From the NCBI GenBank assembly GCA_023387335.1, contig JAEWIF010000049.1, positions 62,001 to 126,000 of the forward strand: DNA of 64,000 bases, written 5' to 3'. Position numbers and translations under genes: made by a program. Positions 43,157 through 50,568 of this stretch are shown one piece after another (the stretch's first letter is position 1; every line of letters begins with the position of its first letter). Under the pieces are notes generated by a model. The model worked only from the letters and a program-made list of their open reading frames with translations. It searched no databases and was not told the origin of the DNA. The stretch is from Pseudomonadota bacterium. GTDB taxonomy: Bacteria > Pseudomonadota > Gammaproteobacteria > Burkholderiales > Burkholderiaceae_C.

Positions 43157-43537
43157 TCAGCGGCACTCGGCGTAGGCCCAGTACTGCGGCGTCCATTCCG
43201 GCGGGCTGTTCACGTTCCACACCCGCGCCGACACGCGCTTGGCGACGAACAGGTTGCCCTGGCGCCGGACCAGCTGGCCCGGCATGTAGCGCACGTCGGG
43301 ATCCCAGCGCGGCGCGCGGCAGTCGTTGCCGCCCCAGTTCTGCTGTTGGCGGTAGGCGCGCGGTGGCTCGTACTGCTCGTACACCTGGTGCACTGGCATG
43401 GGCACGGGTTGCACCTGCACCGGCTGCTGCATGCGCACCGAGACGTGGAGGTCGCCGGCATTGGCGGCGGCGGCCGCGCCCAGCGCGCCGAAAGCCAGCA
43501 CGGTGGTCGCGATCCTGTGTTTCATCGAGCGGTTCAT
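43157..43537 (-). CDS. Exported protein with chitin-binding (CBM5/12-like) module
   Basis: A 126-residue protein with a signal peptide (cleavage near ANAGD, about 28) and a Pro/Gln-rich linker (VQVQPVPMPVHQVYEQY). A C-terminal domain DVRYMPGQLVRRQGNLFVAK, ending WTPQYWAYAEC, matches the aromatic pattern of carbohydrate-binding modules 5/12. It has no catalytic domain. An alternative start at 43525 (MKHR) would give a shorter signal. It is probably a surface or periplasmic glycan binder. Confidence 0.72.
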   Translation of the reverse strand: MNRSMKHRIATTVLAFGALGAAAAANAGDLHVSVRMQQPVQVQPVPMPVHQVYEQYEPPRAYRQQQNWGGNDCRAPRWDPDVRYMPGQLVRRQGNLFVAKRVSARVWNVNSPPEWTPQYWAYAECR

Positions 43538-43656
43538 CTGGGAGCCCCTTCCTTGGATGAACGCACTTTCTGCTGCCCGGCTGAAGGGCTCATGCAGGGA
43601 ACGTGAAGCTGTGTGAAGGGTGTGACGAAGACTCTCGAGTCGTGGGGGGCCCAGGC

Positions 43657-44541
43657 TCAGCGCACCTTCACCTTGTCCAGCGTGGCCAGGAACGCCGCGA
43701 TGTCGCGAGCGTCCTGTTCGGACAGCCCCAACGCCGGCATCGCCGTGTCCGGGTCGACCTGCTGGGGCTGCAGGAGGAACCGCACCATGTTCTCCGGCGA
43801 GTTCGGCAGCATGCCCGCGATGAAGCCGCGCTTGGCCATGCCGTCCAGCGGCGGGCCGACGTGGTGCTGCGCGCTGACGAAGCCGGGGATGACGTGGCAG
43901 GTGACGCACAGGTAGCGCTCGGTGGCGCGCTTGCCGGCGGCGATGTCGCCGGGCCGCAGCGGCGGATCGTCCGGTGAGGGCTTCGAGACGACGGAGACCG
44001 AACCGGGCGGCGGCAGCGAGGCGCCCAGCTGCGCATAGTCGCGCGGCGCCAGCCGCGGCATCGCGCGCACGAAGGCCACCACGTCCCAGACCTCGTCGTC
44101 GCTCAGCCGGTAGACCCAGGCCGGCATGCCGGTCATCTTGATGCCGTGCTTGACCACCCAGAAGATCTCGCCCGGCACCCAGGTGCGGCCGGCCGCGAGC
44201 AGGTTCGCCGGCGCGGGCGTGAGGCCGAAGGCCAGCGGCTCGGGCGCGACACCCGGCGCGCCGTGGCATTGCACGCACTGGTCGCGGTAGGTGAGGGCGC
44301 CCGCGCGCACGCGTCGTTCGTCGCTGAGGTCCGGCGGCGCCGCGACCTGGTCCAGGCGCGACTGCACCGACCGGCGCATCGCATAGTCCAGCACCTTGAA
44401 GACCGGATCGGTGTGCTGGTTGGTGGCCGAGATGTCGTACACGCCGCCCCAGAGCACCCAGCCGCCCGCGCCGCCGGCGAGCAGCGCCAAGGCGAGCACG
44501 ACGATGAACAGGGTGCGCAGCCGGATCGTCATCGTGCTCAC
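43657..44541 (-). CDS. Membrane-anchored diheme cytochrome c
   Basis: A 294-residue protein with an N-terminal membrane anchor (about 8-30) and two heme c domains. The first site is CVQCH with GMPAWVYRLSDDEVW distal side; the second is CVTCH with AMPALGLSEQD. The N-terminal half resembles cytochromes that accompany alternative oxidases. The GTG start at 44541 overlaps the stop of the upstream cytochrome gene (GTGA). It lies divergent from the caa3 oxidase genes and likely delivers electrons to that oxidase, facing the periplasm. Confidence 0.88.
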   Translation of the reverse strand: MSTMTIRLRTLFIVVLALALLAGGAGGWVLWGGVYDISATNQHTDPVFKVLDYAMRRSVQSRLDQVAAPPDLSDERRVRAGALTYRDQCVQCHGAPGVAPEPLAFGLTPAPANLLAAGRTWVPGEIFWVVKHGIKMTGMPAWVYRLSDDEVWDVVAFVRAMPRLAPRDYAQLGASLPPPGSVSVVSKPSPDDPPLRPGDIAAGKRATERYLCVTCHVIPGFVSAQHHVGPPLDGMAKRGFIAGMLPNSPENMVRFLLQPQQVDPDTAMPALGLSEQDARDIAAFLATLDKVKVR

Positions 44542-44897
44542 GGCCGCGAATAGAGATATGCCGCGACGTCCGCCGCTTCCGCGGGCGAGACGCCCAGGTT
44601 GGGCATGGCGGTGCGCGGCGCGACCGCGGGCGGGTCACGCAGCCAGCGCACCAGCTGCTCGGGCGTGTTGGGCAGCACGCCCGCGATGTAGCCGCGCTCG
44701 GCCAGGTGCAGCAGCGGCGGGCCGATGTTGGCGCCGGACGCGGGCACGCCGGGGATGGTGTGGCACGCGGCGCAGCCGTAGCGCTCGATGGCCGCGCGGC
44801 CGCGGTCCACGTCGCCGCCGGCGACTCGCGGACGTTCGGGGCTTTCGCCGCAGGCCGCGCCGGCGGCGGCGATCAGCAGCAGGAAGGCGAGCCGCAT
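44538..44897 (-). CDS. Small lipoprotein cytochrome c
   Basis: A 119-residue predicted lipoprotein: signal MRLAFLLLIAAAGAAC with the lipobox Cys at 16, then one heme c domain with CAACH and a distal Met in TAMPNLGVSPAEAADVAAYL. Its domain is very like the second half of the diheme protein encoded downstream, suggesting a shared origin. The two genes overlap by four bases. It is divergent from coxB with 143 bp between the starts, which probably hold both promoters. Confidence 0.87.
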   Translation of the reverse strand: MRLAFLLLIAAAGAACGESPERPRVAGGDVDRGRAAIERYGCAACHTIPGVPASGANIGPPLLHLAERGYIAGVLPNTPEQLVRWLRDPPAVAPRTAMPNLGVSPAEAADVAAYLYSRP

Positions 44898-45040
44898 GGC
44901 GCCCGATTCTGCGAGGCCCTCGCGCAGCCGTGGGGCGCGCCAGCCCGGCCGTAACAAATTCGAAGAAAAAAGATGAGCGGTTGGGTTCGTGCCCGGCCCA
45001 CGAAAACCGGCGGGTCCTTCAACATCGCCGCATCCCATCC

Positions 45041-46009
45041 ATGCAGATTTCCATCGCGTCCGCAGCCCCGGTGTCGCCGCGCCAGTTCGCGTTGGAAGCG
45101 CAAGGCGAGGGGGCGGCCCACATCCTGGAGATCACCTGGGTGCTGCTGATCGGCGGCGGGCTGATCTTCGTGGCGGTGATGGCGCTCGGGCTGTTCGCCT
45201 TGTTCGGTCGCCGCGAGGGCACGGCCTGGCTCGCGCGCCGCGGCTGGCTCATCGGCGCCGGCATCGCGTTCCCGCTCGTGGTGCTCACGGCGCTGCTGGT
45301 CTACACCTTCGGCGTCGCCGCGCAGATGCAGCGCGCCAACGCGCAGCCGGCCGCCACGCGCATCCAGGTCACGGGGGAGTTGTGGTGGTGGCGGGTGCGG
45401 TACCTCGCGCCCGACGGCGCCGTGCTGCTGGAGACCGCCAACGAGCTGCGCATCCCGGTCGGCGAACCGGTGGACCTGGAGCTGGTGTCGCGCGAAGTGG
45501 TGCACAGCTTCTGGGTGCCCAGCCTCGCGGGCAAGCTCGACATGCTGCCGGGCACCACCAACCGAGTGCGCCTGCGCGCGACCGAAGCGGGCGTGTACCG
45601 CGGACAGTGCGCCGAATACTGCGGCACGCAGCACGCCAAGATGGCGTTGCACGTCGTCGCGCATCCGCCTGAAGAGCACGCCGCCTGGCTCGCGTCCGGC
45701 CGCCGGCCCGCGCCGCCGCCGCGCACGCCGCTGGAGCAGCAGGGCCGCGCGCTGTTCGAACAGGCGCGCTGCGGCGTCTGCCACGCCGTGCGCGGCACGA
45801 CCTCCGAGGGCCGCGTCGGCCCGGACCTCACGCATGTCGGCACTCGCCTGACGCTGGCCGCCGGCACGCTGCCGAACGGCGGCGGACCTCTCGCGGCCTG
45901 GATCTCCGATCCGCAGCACATCAAGCCCGGGAGTCGCATGCCGCGCTACCGGCAATTCACGGGCGAGGACCTGCGTGCGCTGTCCGCCTACCTGGAGGGC
46001 CTGCGTTGA
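45041..46009 (+). CDS. coxB: caa3-type cytochrome c oxidase subunit II with C-terminal heme c
   Basis: A 322-residue subunit II. After an N-terminal segment come two transmembrane helices (about 30-55 and 67-90) and the CuA cupredoxin domain, with its first ligand in VVHSFWVPSLAGKLDMLPG and CAEYCGTQHAKM. A fused cytochrome c domain (about 235-322) has CGVCH and a Met in GSRMPRY. This makes the complex a caa3 oxidase that can take electrons directly from soluble or tethered cytochromes. Its TGA overlaps the TTG start of the next gene. Confidence 0.94.
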   Translation: MQISIASAAPVSPRQFALEAQGEGAAHILEITWVLLIGGGLIFVAVMALGLFALFGRREGTAWLARRGWLIGAGIAFPLVVLTALLVYTFGVAAQMQRANAQPAATRIQVTGELWWWRVRYLAPDGAVLLETANELRIPVGEPVDLELVSREVVHSFWVPSLAGKLDMLPGTTNRVRLRATEAGVYRGQCAEYCGTQHAKMALHVVAHPPEEHAAWLASGRRPAPPPRTPLEQQGRALFEQARCGVCHAVRGTTSEGRVGPDLTHVGTRLTLAAGTLPNGGGPLAAWISDPQHIKPGSRMPRYRQFTGEDLRALSAYLEGLR

Positions 46010-48537
46010 CGCGGGAGCTGCCGAACACCGCGCCGCGTCCCGAAGGCGAACTGGCCGAGCTCGAGCGCATCTGGGCGCGGCCCAAGGGCCTGCGCATCCT
46101 CACCGACGTCAACAACAACCTGATCGGCGTGCTCTACATCGGCACGGCGTTCCTGTTCTTCCTCCTGGCCGGCGTGCTGGCGCTGCTGATGCGCACGCAG
46201 CTCGCGGTGCCGGAGAACGACCTGATCGGCGCGGAGACCTACAACCAGTTCTTCACCATGCACGGCACGGTGATGATGTTTCTCTTCGCCGTGCCCATGG
46301 TCGAGGCGGTGGGCGTGCTGCTGCTGCCCAACATGCTGGGCGCGCGCGACCTGCCGTTCCCGCGCCTGTCGGCCTATGCGTACTGGGCCTACGCGGTGGG
46401 CGGGCTGGTGTTCTTCGGCAGCCTGTTCTGGGGCCTCGCACCCAGCGGCGGCTGGTTCATGTACCCGCCGCTCACCAGCTACGAGTTCTCGCCGGGCGAC
46501 AACGCCGATTTCTGGCTGCTGGGCATCGGCTTCATCGAGATCTCGGCCATCGCCGGCGCCATCGAGATCGTGGTGGGCGTGCTGCGCACCCGCGCGCCGG
46601 GCATGACGCTGGCGCGCATGCCGATCTATGCGTGGTCGATGCTGGTGGTGGCGGGGCTGATCATCTTCGCCTTCCCCGCGGTGATCCTGGCGACGCTGCT
46701 GCTGGAGATCGAGCGCAGCTTCCAGTGGCCCTTCTTCATCGCGGCCAAGGGCGGCGATCCGCTGCTGTGGCAGCACCTGTTCTGGTTCTTCGGCCATCCG
46801 GAGGTCTACATCATCTTCCTGCCCGCCGCGGGCATGGTCTCCATGATCATCCCGGCGATGGCGGGGCGGCCGCTGGTGGGCTACCGCCTCGTGGTGCTGG
46901 CGCTGGTGGGCACGGGGTTCCTCAGCTTCGGCCTGTGGGTGCACCACATGTACGCGACCGGCATCCCGCAGCTGTCGCTGGGCTTCTTCTCGGCGGCCAG
47001 CATGGCGGTGGCGGTGCCCAGCGGCATCCAGGTGTTCGCGTGGATCGCCACGGTGGCGGTGGCGCTGAAGCTGCGGCCGCTGAAGACGCCGATGCTGTTC
47101 GTGCTGGGCTTCTTCTTCGTGTTCGTGCTGGGCGGGCTCACCGGCGTGATGGTGGCCGTCGTGCCGTTCGACTGGCAGGCGCACGACACCTACTTCATCG
47201 TCGCCCACCTGCATTACGTGCTGATCGGCGGCATGGTGTTCCCGCTGTTCGCGGCCATCTACTACTGGACGCCGTACACCAGCACGCGCGCGCTCGACGA
47301 GCGCATCGGCAGGTGGGCGTTCTGGCTGATGTTCGCCGGCGTCAACCTCACGTTCTTTCCGATGCACCTGACCGGCCTGATGGGCATGCCGCGGCGCGTC
47401 TACACCTACGCCGACCATCCCGGCTGGGGCTTGCTCAACATGCTCTCGACGGGAGGCGCCTACCTGATCGGCCTGGGCGTGCTGCTGGTCGTCATCGACC
47501 TGGTGCTGAACTTCCGCATGGGCGAGAAGAACGCGGGCAACCTCTGGAACGCCGGCACGCTGGAATGGTTGCCGAACGGCCACTATGCCAGCCGCAGCAT
47601 CCCGCGCGTGGCCGGCCACGAGCCGCTGTGGGAGCGGCCCACGCTGGTGCGCGAAGTGGAGGAGGGCCGCTGGTACCTGCCCAATGCGCCCACCGGCCGG
47701 CGCGAAACCCTGGTGACCAGCGCGATCGACGCCGAGCCGCAGTACCTGCTGCAGATGCCGGGGCCGGGCTGGTCGCCCCTCCTGTCGGCGGTGGGCACGG
47801 CGGGCTTCTTCCTGCTGCTGACCGTAAAGCTGGTGGTGCCGGCGGTGCTGTTCGGCGTGCTCGCCATCGTGGCGCTCTTCAAGTGGTTGTGGGCCTCCGA
47901 TCCGGAACCGCCGCGCGAGCCTGCGGACATCGGCGGCGGCATCCGGCTGCCGGTGCAGATGAATGGGCCGTCGTCGCATTCGTGGTGGGCGATGGTCGTG
48001 CTGATCCTGGTGTCCGGGTCGATCTTCGCGTCCATGGTGTTCACCTACCTGTTCCTCTGGACGGTGTCGCCGGACGTCTGGCCGACCGATGTCGAGGGGC
48101 TTCCCCACGTGGGCTGGCCGGCGCTGTCCGCCGCGATGCTGGTCGCGAGCGCGGGGCTGGTGGCGTGGTGCAGCAGGCGCCTTGCGCGCGCCGCTTCACC
48201 GGGTGGCCAGCGTTCGTTGCAGGTCGCGCTGCTCATCGCCGTGGTGCTGCTCTGCGCCTCCCTCGCGGTGGAGCTGAACGGCCACCTTTCCACGCCGCTG
48301 CGTCCCTCGCACAGCGCATACGGCGCATCGGTCTACATGGTGGTCGCGCTGCAGGGCTTCTTCGTGGGCATCATGGCTTTCATGGGGCTCTACACGGTCG
48401 CTCGTTCCGCCTGCGGCCTGCTGTCGTCGCGGCGGCGGCAGACCTTCGACAACACCCTGCTGTTCTGGTACTACACCGTGGCCCAGGGCCTGCTGGGGCT
48501 GGTGCTGGTGCACGGCTTCGCGCGGCTGACGGCCTGA
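46006..48537 (+). CDS. ctaD: Cytochrome c oxidase subunits I and III fused
   Basis: An 843-residue inner-membrane protein. Residues 1 to about 560 are subunit I: heme a His in FTMHGTVMMFLF, CuB His-Tyr pair in FFGHPEVYIIFLP, CuB His-His in WVHHMYATG, and the heme a3/a His pair in HLHYVLIGG. Residues about 640-843 are a subunit III-like domain (SSHSWWAMVVLILVSGS, then Glu in VELNGHL and ending FWYYTVAQGLLGLVLVHG). Fusions of I and III are known in caa3 and related oxidases. The TTG start overlaps the coxB stop. It reduces O2 to water and pumps protons. Confidence 0.95.
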   Translation: MTRELPNTAPRPEGELAELERIWARPKGLRILTDVNNNLIGVLYIGTAFLFFLLAGVLALLMRTQLAVPENDLIGAETYNQFFTMHGTVMMFLFAVPMVEAVGVLLLPNMLGARDLPFPRLSAYAYWAYAVGGLVFFGSLFWGLAPSGGWFMYPPLTSYEFSPGDNADFWLLGIGFIEISAIAGAIEIVVGVLRTRAPGMTLARMPIYAWSMLVVAGLIIFAFPAVILATLLLEIERSFQWPFFIAAKGGDPLLWQHLFWFFGHPEVYIIFLPAAGMVSMIIPAMAGRPLVGYRLVVLALVGTGFLSFGLWVHHMYATGIPQLSLGFFSAASMAVAVPSGIQVFAWIATVAVALKLRPLKTPMLFVLGFFFVFVLGGLTGVMVAVVPFDWQAHDTYFIVAHLHYVLIGGMVFPLFAAIYYWTPYTSTRALDERIGRWAFWLMFAGVNLTFFPMHLTGLMGMPRRVYTYADHPGWGLLNMLSTGGAYLIGLGVLLVVIDLVLNFRMGEKNAGNLWNAGTLEWLPNGHYASRSIPRVAGHEPLWERPTLVREVEEGRWYLPNAPTGRRETLVTSAIDAEPQYLLQMPGPGWSPLLSAVGTAGFFLLLTVKLVVPAVLFGVLAIVALFKWLWASDPEPPREPADIGGGIRLPVQMNGPSSHSWWAMVVLILVSGSIFASMVFTYLFLWTVSPDVWPTDVEGLPHVGWPALSAAMLVASAGLVAWCSRRLARAASPGGQRSLQVALLIAVVLLCASLAVELNGHLSTPLRPSHSAYGASVYMVVALQGFFVGIMAFMGLYTVARSACGLLSSRRRQTFDNTLLFWYYTVAQGLLGLVLVHGFARLTA

Positions 48538-48544
48538 GTCCGCG

Positions 48545-48898
48545 ATGCGCCTGCCGCGACCGTCCTCCACCGGCCACGACCTGCTGCTGCTGTTCGCGGG
48601 GCCGATCGTGTGGGGCCTGCACTTCCTTTCGATCTACGGCTTCACCGGCGTGGCCTGCGCTCGTCCGGGCGCCGGGCCGCAGGCGTTGGGCCTGTCGTGG
48701 CAGGGCTGGGTGGTGATCGCCGCGGGAGCGGTCGCGGCCGCCGTGCTGGTCGCATGCTTCCGCGTTCGTCCGCGCAGCAACCTCGTGCACAACCGCGAGT
48801 TCCTGCGAGTGACCGGACTCGCGCTGAACGCGCTGGCGCTGCTGGCGATCGCGTGGGAGACGCTGGCGGTCGTGCTGCTTCCCGGCTGCTGGGGTTGA
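48545..48898 (+). CDS. Small membrane protein of the oxidase operon
   Basis: A 117-residue protein with three predicted transmembrane helices (about 12-32, 52-72 and 90-112). It lies 7 bp after the oxidase gene on the same strand, so it is likely cotranscribed. Similar small, poorly characterised membrane proteins close caa3 operons in Burkholderiales and may be a fourth subunit or an assembly factor. No motif identifies a reaction. Confidence 0.7.
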   Translation: MRLPRPSSTGHDLLLLFAGPIVWGLHFLSIYGFTGVACARPGAGPQALGLSWQGWVVIAAGAVAAAVLVACFRVRPRSNLVHNREFLRVTGLALNALALLAIAWETLAVVLLPGCWG

Positions 48899-48958
48899 GG
48901 CGCGGTCCACGGCCTACGCGGCGGTGTCCGACAGTCGCGGCCCCCTCCGGCTCCCAGA

Positions 48959-49510
48959 ATGGCTCGCGCCATGCCCCAACTCCCCGCCCTGGAAACCGGC
49001 GTGCCGTTGCGCCGCCACAGCGTTCAGCTGCGCATCAACGGCCAGCCCCATGAGATCGAAGTAGAGTCCTGGACCACGCTGCTCGACCTGCTGCGCGACC
49101 GGCTCGACCTCACCGGCACCAAGAAAGGCTGCGACCACGGCCAGTGCGGCGCGTGCACGGTGCTGGTGAACGGCGAGCGCGTGCTGTCCTGCCTCACGCT
49201 GGCCGTGATGCGCGACGGCGCCGACATCACCACCGTCGAGGGCCTCGCGCACGGCGACGAGCTTCATCCGCTGCAGCGCGCCTTCCTCCGGCACGACGCC
49301 CTGCAGTGCGGCTACTGCACGCCCGGCCAGCTGTGTTCGGCCGTGGGCCTGATCAACGAAGGCGACGCCCGCACCGAGGACGAGGTGCGCGAGCTGATGA
49401 GCGGCAACGTCTGCCGCTGCGGCGCCTATCCGCAGATCCTGCGTGCCGTGTGCGAGGTCGCGCTCGCATCGAAGGCCGCCGAGCGGCGCGAAGAAAGCGA
49501 GGCCGCATGA
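48959..49510 (+). CDS. paoA: Aldehyde oxidoreductase 2Fe-2S subunit (PaoA/YagT-like)
   Basis: A 183-residue iron-sulfur subunit of a xanthine-dehydrogenase-family enzyme. The plant-type 2Fe-2S site is GCDHGQCGACTV with the distal Cys in VLSCLTLAV. The second cluster is CGYCTPGQ with CRCGAYPQI. PaoA of E. coli has a long Tat signal; here there is none, so the complex may be cytoplasmic. ATG at 48971 is an alternative start. The stop overlaps the next start (ATGA), forming a three-gene translationally coupled unit. Confidence 0.93.
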   Translation: MARAMPQLPALETGVPLRRHSVQLRINGQPHEIEVESWTTLLDLLRDRLDLTGTKKGCDHGQCGACTVLVNGERVLSCLTLAVMRDGADITTVEGLAHGDELHPLQRAFLRHDALQCGYCTPGQLCSAVGLINEGDARTEDEVRELMSGNVCRCGAYPQILRAVCEVALASKAAERREESEAA

Positions 49511-50568
49511 ACGAGTTCGACTACGTGCGCGCCTGCGACCCCGACGAGGCGCTCGAGCTGGCCGAGCCGGCCCCCTTCGGCGACGCCGCCGGCACGCGGT
49601 TCATCGCCGGCGGCACCAACCTGCTGGACCTGATGAAGGAGAACGTACTGCGTCCGCACCGGCTGGTGGACATCAACGGCCTGTCGCCCTGGTCCGGCAT
49701 CGAGCCCCTGCCGGGCGGCGGCCTGCGGCTGGGTGCGCTGGCGCGCAACGCGCACACGGCCCGCCATCCGCTGGTGCGCGAGCGCTATCCGCTGCTGGCG
49801 GCGGCCATCCTCTCCGGCGCTTCGCCGCAGGTGCGCAACATGGCCAGCAACGGCGGCAACCTGCTGCAGCGCACGCGCTGCTACTACTTCCACGACTCGC
49901 AGGTGCCGTGCAACAAGCGCATGCCCGGCAGCGGCTGCTCGGCCATCGGACAGCTGGCGCGGCAGCACGCCATCCTGGGCGCCAGCGAGCACTGCATCGC
50001 CACTCATCCGTCCGACATGGCGGTGGCGCTCGCGGCGCTCGAGGCCGTGGTGCACGTTCGCTCCACCCATGCGGACCGCGCGATCCCGTTGCGCGACTTC
50101 CATCGCCTGCCCGGCGACCGGCCGCAGCACGACACCACGCTCGACGACGACGAGCTGATCCTGCACATCGACCTGCCGCCGGACGGCGCGCGGTTCGCGG
50201 CCCATTCGGCGTACCTCAAGATCCGCGAGCGCTCCTCGTTCGCCTTCGCGCTGGTGTCGGTGGCGGCGGCGCTGGACCTCGGCGAGGGCGGCCGCATCCG
50301 TGCCGCGCGCATCGCGCTGGGCGGCGTCGCGCACAAGCCCTGGCGGCGACCCGAGGTCGAGGACCTGATGGTGGGCGAGCCGCCCGCGCGCGAGCTGTTC
50401 GAGCACGTCGCGCGGCGGCTGGTGGAAGGCGCACGCGCCCAGGGCTCCGGTCCCGGCGACAACGGCTTCAAGATCCCGCTGGCGCGCCGCGCGATCGTGC
50501 GCGCGCTGGAGAGCGCCGTGCGCGGCACCTCGTCCACGGTCGCGGCCGAAGTGGAGGACCGCCCATGA
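49507..50568 (+). CDS. paoB: Aldehyde oxidoreductase FAD subunit with 4Fe-4S site (PaoB/YagS-like)
   Basis: A 353-residue FAD subunit. FAD-binding motifs are RFIAGGTNLLDLMK and SPQVRNMASNGGNLLQRTRC. After the latter, an insertion with Cys residues (RCYYFHDSQVPCNKRMPGSGC) matches the extra 4Fe-4S site of PaoB, which is rare in this superfamily. It passes electrons from the 2Fe-2S clusters to FAD and an external acceptor. Both ends overlap neighbouring genes by four bases. Confidence 0.93.
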   Translation: MNEFDYVRACDPDEALELAEPAPFGDAAGTRFIAGGTNLLDLMKENVLRPHRLVDINGLSPWSGIEPLPGGGLRLGALARNAHTARHPLVRERYPLLAAAILSGASPQVRNMASNGGNLLQRTRCYYFHDSQVPCNKRMPGSGCSAIGQLARQHAILGASEHCIATHPSDMAVALAALEAVVHVRSTHADRAIPLRDFHRLPGDRPQHDTTLDDDELILHIDLPPDGARFAAHSAYLKIRERSSFAFALVSVAAALDLGEGGRIRAARIALGGVAHKPWRRPEVEDLMVGEPPARELFEHVARRLVEGARAQGSGPGDNGFKIPLARRAIVRALESAVRGTSSTVAAEVEDRP

